A stretch of 64,000 nucleotides of DNA, from the NCBI RefSeq assembly GCF_024436395.1, contig NZ_JAFMZO010000003.1, positions 248,001 to 312,000 of the forward strand. The letters run 5' to 3'. The translations under genes were made by a program, and so were the position numbers. Under the pieces are notes generated by a model that ran no database searches, had not been told where the DNA came from, and saw only the letters and a program-made list of their open reading frames with translations. Shown here piece by piece: positions 9,494 to 18,333 of this stretch (its first letter is position 1; every line of letters begins with the position of its first letter). The stretch is from Paradesertivirga mongoliensis. GTDB lineage: Bacteria; Bacteroidota; Bacteroidia; Sphingobacteriales; Sphingobacteriaceae.

Positions 9494-10834
9494 TTATTGG
9501 ATACGTCCGTAGGCATTGTCTAGATCTACTCGGTTAATTAATGCATTATATAAAGCCTGTATGTAATTATTCTCGGCTTCTTCAAGCGCCGTTTGGGCTT
9601 GCGTTACTTCAATACTTGAGCCTACCCCCTGTTGATATTTAATTCGGGACACCCGCAGCACTTCTTGAGCCAATGTCATATTACTACGTTGATTGTTCAA
9701 AGATTGAATACTGTTTTGGTAGTTGATACGCGCAGCATCTTGCTGTAGGAGAAGTCCATTCTTAACTACATTAAGTACGTTGGCAGATTTACGAACCTCA
9801 ATTTCTGCCTGTTTCACCTGGTGATATCGCTGAAAACCGCTGAAAATTGGAACATTCAACTGGAGTCCTATAACAGTCGTCGGAAACTTTCTGTCGTATA
9901 ATTCACTGAATTTGTCAGCTTGATAATTATAAGAAGAACTTCCAAATGCAGCCAGGGTGGGTAAATACTCTGATTTTATCCTTTTTAGGTTTAAAGCATT
10001 TAATTTTCCCTGGGTTTCGAGCAAACTATACTCAAAACGCTTCTTATATGCACTTGTATCAGCCACTAAAGAAAGGTCATTTTCAATTTTTATATCGGCT
10101 ATTTTATCTTTTACCACAAGATTGTCCGTAGCCGGCATTCCGATTTGAAAACGCAGCATGTAATTAGCAAGTAACAGCGATCTTAAAACGTTCTCACGCG
10201 TAGTAACCAGATTGTTGTAAATTACATTCAATCGGTCTAAATCGATTTTTTCAACAAATCCCTGCTTATTTAATTCGGTGGTTTCTTTTAACTGCTGGGC
10301 CAATTGAGCAATATTAGCATTCAGAAGTTGGGCCTGTTCATTACTAACCAACACCTGATAATATGCCTTTGTAACCGCCACTGTAGTTGCTGCTTTTGTC
10401 CGGTTATAATTCTTTTCACTTAGCTCTCTAAAAGTCTTGGAGGCCTGTAACCCTACAAGGTAGCTTCCATTAAAAAGAAGTTGATTAAGTGTAATACCTG
10501 CACTGCTTTGGTATTTAACACCGAATTTTGCTGGCACAAAAGTACCGGGCTCCCCAAAAATTTCTCCAGGTATTAATGTAGTCGGAATTTTAAGAAAGTC
10601 CTGCAAACTTGCTGTCCCACTTATCTGCGGCAACCCAATTCCAATTGTTTCTTTCACCTTATACTTCGCGCTCTCAATATCCAGTTGCGCATTCTTCAAA
10701 GAATCGTTATTCTGATAAGCATACTCCAAACACTCCTGCAGGTTAAACGTAAACGTTTTACCTTGCTGGGCATCTTGCGCCTTCAGCGTTACTGAACTTA
10801 GAAGTATAAGTATGGATAGTATTGTAAATCTCAT
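9494..10834 (-). CDS. TolC family outer-membrane efflux channel
   Basis: This 446-residue protein starts with a cleavable signal peptide (ending near VTLKAQ) and then shows the duplicated outer membrane efflux protein pattern: long amphipathic helices rich in Ala, Gln and Asn (for example QAEIEVRKSANVLN and ALEEAENNYIQALYN) separated by beta-strand segments. It supplies the outer-membrane exit duct for the adaptor and permease encoded next. It begins 10 nt after the tetR stop, so all four genes are probably one transcript. Confidence 0.92.
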   Translation of the reverse strand: MRFTILSILILLSSVTLKAQDAQQGKTFTFNLQECLEYAYQNNDSLKNAQLDIESAKYKVKETIGIGLPQISGTASLQDFLKIPTTLIPGEIFGEPGTFVPAKFGVKYQSSAGITLNQLLFNGSYLVGLQASKTFRELSEKNYNRTKAATTVAVTKAYYQVLVSNEQAQLLNANIAQLAQQLKETTELNKQGFVEKIDLDRLNVIYNNLVTTRENVLRSLLLANYMLRFQIGMPATDNLVVKDKIADIKIENDLSLVADTSAYKKRFEYSLLETQGKLNALNLKRIKSEYLPTLAAFGSSSYNYQADKFSELYDRKFPTTVIGLQLNVPIFSGFQRYHQVKQAEIEVRKSANVLNVVKNGLLLQQDAARINYQNSIQSLNNQRSNMTLAQEVLRVSRIKYQQGVGSSIEVTQAQTALEEAENNYIQALYNALINRVDLDNAYGRIQ

Positions 10835-10844
10835 GGTCTTATTA

Positions 10845-11456
10845 TTATTCTTCTGTGATGTGTTTATATTTATTAATTAACTTGTGTCCTTTTAATGTAC
10901 AGAGCCCATATAAGTAATGCTCGGTTACTTCTGTCATAACCTCCAGCATGACAAACTTCCCCGCCGGAAATACAATTTGATTGAAGATCATATCCACTTG
11001 TTCCAATCGCAGCAAAGCAAGAATTTCGGCTTTTATTTCCGGTCTGAAATATCCTTCGTCAATACCCCATTTTATATTTTTAAGAATGCAGTCTTTCATA
11101 TACGAAAACCTGAAATCTTTGAATAAGGACCAGGATTCGGGATGATACTTATGTAAATCGTAGAAGATCATAGGATTGGTCTTAGACAGCATCTCCTGCA
11201 AATGTGTTACAACTAAAAAAACTTCTTCTATTGCATTGGCAGCATTAGCAGTTCTTGTATCCATCATTTTCATATTCATTTCCAGCATTTCCTGGATTAA
11301 AATATAAACCAGTTCGTTCTTATCTTTAAAATGCTGATAGATCGTCTTTTTCGAAATTCCCAATTCACGGGCAATATCATCCATTGTAATCCGCTTAATA
11401 CCGAACTTACGAAACAGCTCATCCGCCTCCCACAATATTCTTTCTCTTAACTCCAT
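10845..11456 (-). CDS. TetR/AcrR family repressor of the first RND pump
   Basis: The 203-residue protein has an N-terminal TetR helix-turn-helix (ITMDDIARELGISKKTIYQHF, about residues 23-43) and an all-helical ligand-binding C-terminal domain. It is the first gene of the pump operon. A 9-bp palindrome, GGAAACTTT-N10-AAAGTTTCC, sits over the promoter 35-62 nt upstream of its ATG, so autoregulation and repression of the whole operon are expected. The inducer is not known. Confidence 0.92.
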   Translation of the reverse strand: MELRERILWEADELFRKFGIKRITMDDIARELGISKKTIYQHFKDKNELVYILIQEMLEMNMKMMDTRTANAANAIEEVFLVVTHLQEMLSKTNPMIFYDLHKYHPESWSLFKDFRFSYMKDCILKNIKWGIDEGYFRPEIKAEILALLRLEQVDMIFNQIVFPAGKFVMLEVMTEVTEHYLYGLCTLKGHKLINKYKHITEE

Positions 11457-11481
11457 TAAAACATTTTCTCCATAACACCGG

Positions 11482-11512
11482 CAAAACTATGGAAACTTTT
11501 TTCAAATCCAAA
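11482..11512 (-). promoter_or_regulatory. Consensus promoter of the tetR-tolC-adaptor-RND operon
   Basis: On the minus strand a -33 TTTG (11509-11512) is followed after exactly 19 nt by TAGTTTTG (11482-11489), a perfect match to TTTG-N19-TAnnTTTG. The expected transcription start is near 11476, about 20 nt before the tetR ATG. Confidence 0.75.
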
Positions 11513-11518
11513 GTTTCC
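11491..11518. promoter_or_regulatory. Probable TetR operator, 9-bp inverted repeat
   Basis: GGAAACTTT (11491-11499) and AAAGTTTCC (11510-11518) are perfect reverse complements separated by 10 nt. One arm overlaps the -33 box and the other lies next to the -7 box, so a bound TetR dimer would cover the core promoter. Binding is inferred from position and symmetry. Confidence 0.7.
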
Positions 11519-11603
11519 GAAAGAAATTTTCGGGAGACTTAATCGCAATTGGAATTGTAGAGGTGTCTGGCGAAAAATGTAACTTGCGCAAAATTTCAAT
11601 TTC

Positions 11604-12950
11604 ATGAGCTTATCGCCTTTATATGCTATTTCTCCGGTTGACGGACGTTACCGCAAAACCACCCAGGAACTTGCTGCCTTTTTTTCAGAAGCGGCATTGA
11701 TCGAGTTCAGGGTGTATGTAGAAATAGAATACTTTATCGCCTTATGCGAGTTACCTTTACCGCAGTTACGAGATTTTCCGAAGAAAAGCTACAACGATTT
11801 AAGAGGCATCTATAAAAATTTTAACCAGGAAGATGCCCAGCGGATTAAAGACATTGAAAGCATTACCAATCATGATGTAAAGGCAGTAGAATACTTTATT
11901 AAAGAAGAATTTGACAAATTGGGACTGGGCGAATCAAAAGAATTCATCCACTTCGGACTCACCTCTCAGGATATTAACAATACATCCATTCCTCACTCAT
12001 TCAAACTCGCTATCGAAAAAACTTATCTGCCGGCATTAAACGAGCTGATCGGAAACCTAAAGGCGCGGGCGGAAGAATGGAAGAACATTTCTATGCTGGC
12101 TCATACGCATGGTCAGCCGGCATCACCAACTCGCCTGGGCAAGGAAATATTAGTTTTCGTAGAACGTCTGGAGGCGCAAGTGGCGCAGCTTAAAACTATC
12201 CCTTACTCAGCAAAATTTGGCGGAGCGACAGGTAATTTCAATGCTCACCATGTAGCTTATCCCGAGATAAACTGGAGAGATTTCGCCAACAACTTTGTGA
12301 ACAATATTTTGGGATTGCATCGCTCTCAATATACTACACAGATAGAACACTATGATAATTTTGCAGCACAGTGTGATGCTCTGAAACGGATAAATAATAT
12401 CATCATGGACTTAGACCGTGATATGTGGACCTATATTTCGATGAATTACTTCCGTCAGAAAATTAAAGCCGGCGAAGTGGGATCATCGGCCATGCCACAT
12501 AAGGTAAATCCTATAGATTTCGAAAATTCCGAAGGTAATCTTGGTTTAGCTAACGCGATGTTTGAGCATCTGGCTGCTAAGCTCCCTGTGTCGAGACTGC
12601 AACGCGACTTGACAGACTCAACAGTTTTAAGAAACATTGGCGTGCCGGTGGCTCATAGTTTAATCGCCATAAAATCAACTCAAAGAGGTTTGAGCAAGTT
12701 ATTGCTTAACGAGAACGCTATTGCAAACGACCTGGACGCTAACTGGGCTGTAGTAGCAGAGGCGATTCAGACCATTTTACGCCGCGAGGCTTATCCGAAC
12801 CCTTATGAAGCCCTTAAAGAGCTTACCCGGACCAACGAAAAAGTAAATGCCGGAACCATCTCAGAGTTTGTAAAAACATTGAATGTCTCTGACAGCGTAA
12901 AAGAGGAGATTAAACGTATCAGTCCAACAACATATACCGGAATTAACTAA
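11604..12950 (+). CDS. purB: Adenylosuccinate lyase
   Basis: The 448-residue enzyme splits fumarate from SAICAR and from adenylosuccinate in purine synthesis. It shows the fumarase/aspartase superfamily features: LTSQDINNTSIPHS, the HGQPASPTRLGKE segment with the catalytic His, and the mobile signature loop GSSAMPHKVNP, followed by the NSEGNLG stretch typical of PurB. Length and order match the E. coli-like PurB type. The gene is divergent from the tetR pump operon, and other purine genes (purK, purE, guaA, purL) lie elsewhere in the window. Confidence 0.97.
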   Translation: MSLSPLYAISPVDGRYRKTTQELAAFFSEAALIEFRVYVEIEYFIALCELPLPQLRDFPKKSYNDLRGIYKNFNQEDAQRIKDIESITNHDVKAVEYFIKEEFDKLGLGESKEFIHFGLTSQDINNTSIPHSFKLAIEKTYLPALNELIGNLKARAEEWKNISMLAHTHGQPASPTRLGKEILVFVERLEAQVAQLKTIPYSAKFGGATGNFNAHHVAYPEINWRDFANNFVNNILGLHRSQYTTQIEHYDNFAAQCDALKRINNIIMDLDRDMWTYISMNYFRQKIKAGEVGSSAMPHKVNPIDFENSEGNLGLANAMFEHLAAKLPVSRLQRDLTDSTVLRNIGVPVAHSLIAIKSTQRGLSKLLLNENAIANDLDANWAVVAEAIQTILRREAYPNPYEALKELTRTNEKVNAGTISEFVKTLNVSDSVKEEIKRISPTTYTGIN

Positions 12951-13007
12951 GGCAGTCATGCTGAAGTAAAAACCTGGTGAGACCCTATTAACTGGTTCGA
13001 AATTTGG

Positions 13008-13015
13008 TAGATTTG
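13008..13015 (+). promoter_or_regulatory. TAnnTTTG -7 box upstream of the Nfu gene
   Basis: TAGATTTG matches the -7 consensus and ends 19 nt before the ATG at 13035. No matching -33 box is seen, so the gene may also be read from purB. Confidence 0.4.
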
Positions 13016-13034
13016 TGTTGTAAAGAACCATAAT

Positions 13035-13604
13035 ATGGCTACAATGGCAAGTAATATTAACGTATATACAGAGACTACGCCCAACCCGGCGACCATGAAG
13101 TTTCTGGTAAATAAGCTTTTATTAAACGGAAGTGTTGATTATCCAACAGCAGCGAGTGCCGAAACATCTCCGTTTGCAAAAGAATTATATAAATTCAACT
13201 TCGTAAATGGTGTCTTCTTCGCCAGCAATTTTGTAACTGTCACTAAAACTGACGATGCAGAATGGGTCGACATTGAGCCGATTTTGAAAGAGTTCGTAAA
13301 AGGCGCAGTCGAGTCGGAATTAAAGATTCAGGAAGTTGCCAACTCTGATGAAGCTCCGGCTTTTGAAGGAACAGAACAAGAGATAAAAATCCAACAGATC
13401 TTGCATGATTATGTTCGTCCGGCAGTTGAACAGGATGGAGGAGCAATCAGCTATAAATCGTTCGAAAACGGTGTGGTTACCGTTGAGTTAAGAGGTTCAT
13501 GCAGCGGTTGTCCTTCTTCGACGTTTACCCTAAAAGCCGGAATTGAAAGTTTGTTAAAACGAATGGTTCCTGAAGTTCAGGAAGTGGTTTCTGAAGCGAT
13601 GTAA
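13035..13604 (+). CDS. NifU/Nfu-type Fe-S cluster carrier
   Basis: The 189-residue protein joins an N-terminal Nfu_N domain (ETTPNPATMKFLVN, about residues 12-26) to a C-terminal NifU domain whose CxxC motif is GSCSGCPSS with C156 and C159. Nfu proteins bind a 4Fe-4S cluster between two subunits and hand it to apo-enzymes. The start at M1 or M4 cannot be separated. It follows purB by 84 nt and ends in a strong terminator. Confidence 0.93.
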   Translation: MATMASNINVYTETTPNPATMKFLVNKLLLNGSVDYPTAASAETSPFAKELYKFNFVNGVFFASNFVTVTKTDDAEWVDIEPILKEFVKGAVESELKIQEVANSDEAPAFEGTEQEIKIQQILHDYVRPAVEQDGGAISYKSFENGVVTVELRGSCSGCPSSTFTLKAGIESLLKRMVPEVQEVVSEAM

Positions 13605-13613
13605 GAGACCAGC

Positions 13614-13648
13614 AACCTATAAGGTTTCCAAAACCTTATAGGTTTTTT
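13614..13648 (+). terminator. Rho-independent terminator after the Nfu gene
   Basis: 14-bp perfect arms (13614-13627 and 13631-13644, AACCTATAAGGTTT and its complement) with a 3-nt loop, running into six T. Confidence 0.92.
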
Positions 13649-13674
13649 ACTGTGCTAAAGAGGCGCCCTCCAAT

Positions 13675-13736
13675 AGTCATCGGATGACTTTAGGGGAGAC
13701 GTAAATAACGGAATAGCTTTCAGTCATTTAATGACT
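13675..13736. repeat. Two copies of the palindrome AGTCAT-N3-ATGACT
   Basis: AGTCATcggATGACT at 13675-13689 and AGTCATttaATGACT at 13722-13736 have identical 6-bp arms and different 3-nt centres, 47 bp apart, in the space between the convergent Nfu and phosphatase genes. They could be a repeated protein-binding site or two hairpins; function is unknown. Confidence 0.6.
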
Positions 13737-13778
13737 AAACGATCTGCCTGAGAAAATCGTAAAATAATTCTCAAGCGA

Positions 13779-14570
13779 TCAATAAAAATGCCTTTGAATA
13801 ACCTCTTTCATCGCCTCTCCTATCTTCCCGTTTGATGAAATCATTTCCCTGGATTTAAGAAACTCATCTTCACCAGAAAAGTTAAACGCTGTACCGCCCG
13901 CTTCACGGACAATCACCGCCCCAGCCGCGATATCATAAAGGTTAATATTATACTCAAAATAGGCATCGAACCTTCCGCAGGCCACATAAGCCATATCTAC
14001 AGCAGCCGAACCCATTCGCCTGATCCCGTGGCATTGCTGCATTAATTCTTTAACAACTTTAAGATACTCATCCTCTTTGTCGAAATTGTAGTACGGAAAG
14101 CCCGTAGCAATAAGTGTTTTTGAGAATTCGCTATGCGGAGAAACCTGTATGGACTTTCCGTTAAGATAGGCGCCGCCCTCTTTCCATGCGTAGAAACATT
14201 CGTCGAGGTTAATCTCATACACCACACCTAAAACGAGTGCCTTATTTTGTTCCAGAGCAATGCTTACAGAAAACACCGGTAATCCGTGCAAAAAATTAGT
14301 GGTACCGTCCAGTGGATCGACTATCCAGTTGTACACATCACCGGTTTTATTAATTGTCTCCTCCTCTGTTATGAATCCCGCTTCCGGCAACAATTCAATT
14401 AATCGTTTAACAATTTTTTCTTCGGCTGTTTTATCAACGTACGACACCAAATTACTGTGTCCCTTATATTCAATGTCGCTTAACTTAAAATTCCGGGCTT
14501 CGTCTCTTATAAAAGCGCCAACCTCTTTTGATAACGCGACAACTTCCTTGGTTAAAATCTCTAAATTCAT
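13779..14570 (-). CDS. suhB: Inositol monophosphatase family phosphatase
   Basis: The 263-residue protein has the three metal-site motifs of the family: EEE near residue 70, [11 protein letters not shown] with D85 and D88, and [15 protein letters not shown] near the C-terminus. Members hydrolyse inositol-1-phosphate, and some act on 3'-phosphoadenosine phosphate or have RNA roles; the exact substrate is not decided by the sequence. Its ATG overlaps the lgt stop by 4 nt, so it is translationally coupled to lgt. The symbol is by family resemblance only. Confidence 0.88.
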   Translation of the reverse strand: MNLEILTKEVVALSKEVGAFIRDEARNFKLSDIEYKGHSNLVSYVDKTAEEKIVKRLIELLPEAGFITEEETINKTGDVYNWIVDPLDGTTNFLHGLPVFSVSIALEQNKALVLGVVYEINLDECFYAWKEGGAYLNGKSIQVSPHSEFSKTLIATGFPYYNFDKEDEYLKVVKELMQQCHGIRRMGSAAVDMAYVACGRFDAYFEYNINLYDIAAGAVIVREAGGTAFNFSGEDEFLKSREMISSNGKIGEAMKEVIQRHFY

Positions 14571-15733
14571 GCTTTTACTGGCTGCAACTTCCTATGGTTA
14601 TTTATTGCCCAGATAATTCCGGCGATACCTGCAATAACCATAATTACAGAAATAAGTTCTGCCTGAGTGAACCCTAACCCGAAGGCGTGGTACTCAGAAT
14701 TCACCCTGATCTTTTCGATAAAGAAGCGCTCAATTCCAGCCAAAATCAGATATATTGAAAACATCATCCCGGCCGGTTTAATCTTTCTGCGTAAAGACCA
14801 CATTAAAGCAAAAAGAATAAATCCGGCGACAACCTCATAAAAGGCAGTGGGATAAACAGGAAATGGCAATTCCATACAGTATTTCCCTACGCAATCTTTA
14901 ATCGGGACTCCCTCACTAATTACATTATGCGGATATTTGAATCCCCAAACCCAATCGGGAGCCCAGCTAAGCCAGGAAGGTTTGGGAGCAAGGTTATTAA
15001 TCCCCCAATCACCATCGCCAGACATGTGGCAACCCAAACGGCCTACCGCATATCCAATCATGATGCCCGGGCCACCCACATCAAACATATGAGCAGGCTT
15101 AATTCCATGTTTGTTAGCGATATAAATTACCGCGGCGCCGCCGCAAATCAATCCCCCATAAAAAGTCAAGCCGCTGAAGGATAGCAATCCGTCTATCGGG
15201 TCCTTCATAAATTGATCAATGTACTCCAGGTTATGAAATATCTTAGCACCCAGAAAGCCCCAAACCGCTGCCCAGACCACGATACTACTCATTAACTGAT
15301 AAGGATGAACCGTCTCTTCAGTAACCTTTGGTTTAGGAAGTTGTTGTTTCTTTTTCTCGGCATAAGCCATGTAGCCAAAAATGGCCCCCACTATAACCCC
15401 TCCAAGCAAACTGCCTCTGGTGGATAAAATAAATTCCTGTGGATTATTTACAAAATCCATGTAATGCAATACAGCATCAAGAAGCTTGTATCCTATTAAA
15501 AAGCCGAGAAAGCCGTTTAATGCAACTTCAGCTGCAGAAGGTGGTTCACCGACAGTAACCTTAGCTTTGAAGGGGTGGACCAATCCTTCTGTTTCTTTAC
15601 GCTTCAATTCTGATGAAAATGCCAGGTATGCAGCTATAAAAGCCAAAGCCACAAAAAAGCCAAAGGTTTGTATGGGAAGAGGAATATTAACGCCGGTTAA
15701 ATATTCAATAAGATGTGAAAGGGTTGGAAACAT
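14567..15733 (-). CDS. lgt: Prolipoprotein diacylglyceryl transferase, divergent form
   Basis: This polytopic membrane protein of 388 residues (from ATG 15733) matches Lgt in order: YGGLICGG at the position of the E. coli HGGL motif, [14 protein letters not shown] in place of the signature GRxGNFxNGE, YPTAFYE in place of HPSQLYE, and [11 protein letters not shown] near the end. Lgt adds diacylglycerol to the lipobox cysteine of lipoproteins. The protein is about 100 residues longer than E. coli Lgt, with a long insertion in the first half, and the usual motif His is Tyr. The start is set by a TAnnTTTG box at 15737-15744; a TTG at 15739 lies inside that box. Confidence 0.85.
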   Translation of the reverse strand: MFPTLSHLIEYLTGVNIPLPIQTFGFFVALAFIAAYLAFSSELKRKETEGLVHPFKAKVTVGEPPSAAEVALNGFLGFLIGYKLLDAVLHYMDFVNNPQEFILSTRGSLLGGVIVGAIFGYMAYAEKKKQQLPKPKVTEETVHPYQLMSSIVVWAAVWGFLGAKIFHNLEYIDQFMKDPIDGLLSFSGLTFYGGLICGGAAVIYIANKHGIKPAHMFDVGGPGIMIGYAVGRLGCHMSGDGDWGINNLAPKPSWLSWAPDWVWGFKYPHNVISEGVPIKDCVGKYCMELPFPVYPTAFYEVVAGFILFALMWSLRRKIKPAGMMFSIYLILAGIERFFIEKIRVNSEYHAFGLGFTQAELISVIMVIAGIAGIIWAINNHRKLQPVKA

Positions 15734-15736
15734 GCC

Positions 15737-15744
15737 CAAAGATA
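15737..15744 (-). promoter_or_regulatory. TAnnTTTG -7 box immediately before lgt
   Basis: TATCTTTG on the minus strand ends 3 nt before the ATG at 15733. If it is used, the lgt-suhB mRNA is leaderless. Confidence 0.5.
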
Positions 15745-15769
15745 ACGGGATGTTCGGAAAAACACAGTA

Positions 15770-17089
15770 CTAATGAACCAGAACTTCTGTAGCTTCCGAA
15801 ATTTCTACATCACCTGCTGGAGATATTGATTCCAGCTTTATCCATTTCAATTCATTTACCAAAACAGGATCATATTTTGCCTGCACTTTTACATAGTTGG
15901 GAGTAAACCCATGCATTAGGCCGTCCTTTTGGTCGGCTTCAAACAAGACCTGCGACTGCTTTCCTAATTGAGATTCGTAAAATGCGCGTCGCTTTTTCTC
16001 TGAAAGGATGTGGAGCATTTTACTTCGGTCGGCACGCTGAGAGCCGGGTACCGAACCAGGCATTTCTGCGGCTACTGTATTTTCACGCTCAGAATAGGTA
16101 AATACATGCAGGTAGGATATATCAAGCCCCTTAAGAAAGTCGTAAGTATCGATAAAGTCTTCGCGGGTCTCTCCGGGAAAACCAACAATTACGTCAACAC
16201 CAATGCAGCAATCAGGCATTACCTCCTTAATTTTCGCGACTCGTTCAACGTATAATTCTCTTTTATAACGACGGCGCATTAGAGATAAGATCTTATTCGA
16301 TCCGGACTGAAGCGGGATATGAAAATGCGGCACGAACCTTTTTGATTGGGCAACAAACTCAATAATTTCGTTACTAAGAAGATTGGGTTCGATAGAAGAA
16401 ATCCGAATCCGTTCAATACCTTCAACGTTATCAAGCGCTTTCACCAAATCGAAAAACTTATCCTCCCGATTTCCATTTCTAATTCCAAAATCACCGATAT
16501 TCACACCCGTCAACACTATTTCTTTTACACCGGAAGCAGCAATCTCTTCGGCCTGCTTCACCACGCTCTCTACAGTATCGCTCCGGCTAGCTCCCCTGGC
16601 TAAAGGAATGGTGCAAAACGTGCAGGAATAATCACAACCGTCCTGAACCTTTAAAAAAGTACGTGTACGATCACCATAAGAGTATGAAGCATTAAATTGT
16701 GTGGCTTCTGCAATCGGCTGGTTATATACAAGCGCCTTAGGATTCTTTGTCAGATCAGTGAGATAATCGATAATCTGAAATTTTTCGGCAGCTCCCAAAA
16801 CCATATCCACTCCGGGAATTTCTGAAATTTCTTTAGGCTTAAGCTGCGCATAACATCCAACTATTAAAATGTATGCATTGGGTGAATACTTCAATGCCTC
16901 CTTTACTACTTTTCGGCACTTTTTATCCGCATTCTCGGTTACAGAGCAGGTGTTAATCAAATAAACGTCGGGGGTATCGGTAAAATCAACGGTATTGAAG
17001 CCAGCCTTGTTAAACTGCCGGCCGATGGTTGAAGTCTCAGAATAATTCAGCTTACAACCCAGTGTATAAAATGCAACCTTCCTGCTCAT
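15770..17089 (-). CDS. mtaB: tRNA t6A37 methylthiotransferase (MtaB-type)
   Basis: A radical-SAM methylthiotransferase of 439 residues. The N-terminal UPF0004 domain has the three cluster cysteines C12, C48 and C79; the radical SAM domain has CxxxCxxC as C152, C156 and C159 (DGCDYSCTFC); a TRAM-like region follows at the C-terminus. The opening VAFYTLGCKLNYSET is typical of MtaB, which converts t6A37 of tRNA to its 2-methylthio form. The ATG at 17089 is chosen because a TAnnTTTG box occupies 17099-17106, where an upstream TTG lies. Confidence 0.93.
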   Translation of the reverse strand: MSRKVAFYTLGCKLNYSETSTIGRQFNKAGFNTVDFTDTPDVYLINTCSVTENADKKCRKVVKEALKYSPNAYILIVGCYAQLKPKEISEIPGVDMVLGAAEKFQIIDYLTDLTKNPKALVYNQPIAEATQFNASYSYGDRTRTFLKVQDGCDYSCTFCTIPLARGASRSDTVESVVKQAEEIAASGVKEIVLTGVNIGDFGIRNGNREDKFFDLVKALDNVEGIERIRISSIEPNLLSNEIIEFVAQSKRFVPHFHIPLQSGSNKILSLMRRRYKRELYVERVAKIKEVMPDCCIGVDVIVGFPGETREDFIDTYDFLKGLDISYLHVFTYSERENTVAAEMPGSVPGSQRADRSKMLHILSEKKRRAFYESQLGKQSQVLFEADQKDGLMHGFTPNYVKVQAKYDPVLVNELKWIKLESISPAGDVEISEATEVLVH

Positions 17090-17098
17090 AATCAGCTG

Positions 17099-17106
17099 CA
17101 AAGATA
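17099..17106 (-). promoter_or_regulatory. TAnnTTTG -7 box before mtaB
   Basis: TATCTTTG on the minus strand, 9 nt before the ATG at 17089; predicts a very short leader. Confidence 0.5.
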
Positions 17107-17161
17107 GGAAATTGGTTTAAAATGAGTATCGGGGACAAAGATATGACGATGGCCTTAGAAA

Positions 17162-17740
17162 TTACGGGCTTGAGGCCTCATCGCCCCAGCGATATGAACT
17201 CGTGTCTAAGCCTGCCAGATCTATCACGCGATCAACAACAGTTGCAGCTACCGCTTCGATACTATCCGGGCGGCTGTAAAACGAGGGAGTTGCGGGACAG
17301 ATAATCCCGCCAGCCTCCGTAACTGTTCTCATGTTATTAATATGAATGAGATTATAGGGCGTCTCTCTAACCACCAGAATCAATTTTCTTCGCTCCTTCA
17401 GAATTACATCGGCAGATCTTGTTGTCAGATCATCCGAAACGCCCGAAGCGATCCGGCCCAAGGTACCCATAGAACAGGGACAGATAATCATTGTATCGTA
17501 CTGCGCGGACCCGGATGCGAAAGGAGCTGTGAAATCAGTTTTAGAGTAAAATTTAAAAGGATAGTCGAGATACGAATCATTGTCTAACTCATATTTCCAA
17601 ACTTCCTTGGCGTTATCCGACATAACAACCCCAACAGCCTCAATTTGCGATCGCTGTGAAACCAGTTTATCAAACAAAACCTTGGCGTAAATGGCGCCAC
17701 TGGCTCCTGAAACAGCAATCACAATCTTCTTTTTTCCCAT
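17162..17740 (-). CDS. ubiX: Flavin prenyltransferase UbiX
   Basis: The 192-residue flavoprotein has the family FMN-site opening VIAVSGASGAIYAK, the PCSMGTLGRIASG segment and the RETPYNLIHINNM segment with the conserved Arg-Glu. UbiX joins a dimethylallyl group to FMN to make the prenylated cofactor used by UbiD decarboxylases. No ubiD gene is in the window. The gene has a near-consensus -7 box (CACCTTTG, 17752-17759) 11 nt upstream, separate from the small-RNA unit further upstream. Confidence 0.92.
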   Translation of the reverse strand: MGKKKIVIAVSGASGAIYAKVLFDKLVSQRSQIEAVGVVMSDNAKEVWKYELDNDSYLDYPFKFYSKTDFTAPFASGSAQYDTMIICPCSMGTLGRIASGVSDDLTTRSADVILKERRKLILVVRETPYNLIHINNMRTVTEAGGIICPATPSFYSRPDSIEAVAATVVDRVIDLAGLDTSSYRWGDEASSP

Positions 17741-17778
17741 TTTTAGACTAACAAAGGTGCATTGAAAATGTTAGGTAA

Positions 17779-17848
17779 TAAAAAAGGGTCGAAAAGTTAA
17801 TTTCGACCCTACATCTACCTATGAAAAACATGCCCTTTGGGAGGGCAT
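17779..17848 (-). ncRNA. Candidate small RNA (or attenuated leader) upstream of ubiX
   Basis: A perfect promoter at 17851-17881 points into a stretch of about 65-70 nt with two hairpins and an intrinsic terminator. Hairpin 1 is ATGCCC-N7-GGGCAT (17830-17848). Hairpin 2 has 10-bp perfect arms AGGGTCGAAA and TTTCGACCCT (17785-17794 and 17801-17810) and on the minus strand runs into a T-tract. A 9-codon reading frame is present but shows nothing recognisable. It could be a free small RNA or a leader that stops transcription before ubiX, 40 nt downstream. I do not recognise a known RNA family. Confidence 0.6.
17780..17810 (-). terminator. Rho-independent terminator of the small-RNA unit
   Basis: 10-bp perfect stem with a 6-nt loop, followed on the minus strand by a run of T. 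There is no T-run in the plus direction, so it is directional. Confidence 0.8.
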
Positions 17849-17850
17849 TA

Positions 17851-17881
17851 CAAATATAGATATAAAGTTATACGCTGCAAA
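17851..17881 (-). promoter_or_regulatory. Consensus promoter of the candidate small RNA
   Basis: -33 TTTG (17878-17881), exactly 19 nt spacer, -7 TATATTTG (17851-17858), all on the minus strand. This is an exact match to TTTG-N19-TAnnTTTG. Confidence 0.75.
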
Positions 17882-18333
17882 TTTTTTTGAAAAAAAAATT
17901 TGTTTAAACATACATTATATAAAACACTGATTATTAGCTTAATAAATTAACATTCTCTGAAAACCTTTCAAGTAGATGACTGTTCACTCGCTATCAATTT
18001 AATACCGTTCACAGGTAATCTACTACAATAAAAAGATCTTTTCCCTTAAAAGTGTCAAAAGTCCGGATTAAAATCCTGTTGATTAACAAAGCTAAAAAAC
18101 GTATTTCATCCCGCCAGCAGGCGCCGGAATGATATCTCGAAAACTTCGGCTTAAGAGGACGGCCATAAGAACTAACCCTAGTCGTGTCGACAGCATCCTT
18201 GAAGGAAGAGGAGCAGGTAAATGTCTACGTAAATCCCCATAACATGCAACTTTCAGCCCCCCCGGCTATCACACTATCCTCCCTCCTTTTTTCAAGAAGG
18301 GGATTAAGGGGTAGTTTATGCCTTAAAAATTAC

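Noticed and set aside
9480-9516. ATG at 9516 as start of the first adaptor
   Set aside because: It would overlap tolC and put 12 residues before a clear lipoprotein signal.
17089-17101. TTG start of mtaB at 17101, and likewise TTG starts for lgt (15739), guaA (42219), the Gfo gene (3902) and rnhA (57577)
   Set aside because: In each case a -7 box occupies the TTG and an ATG follows within 6-15 nt that fits the family N-terminus.
17901-17910. TGTTTAAACA palindrome
   Set aside because: Ten bases in AT-rich DNA without a partner or promoter link; likely chance.
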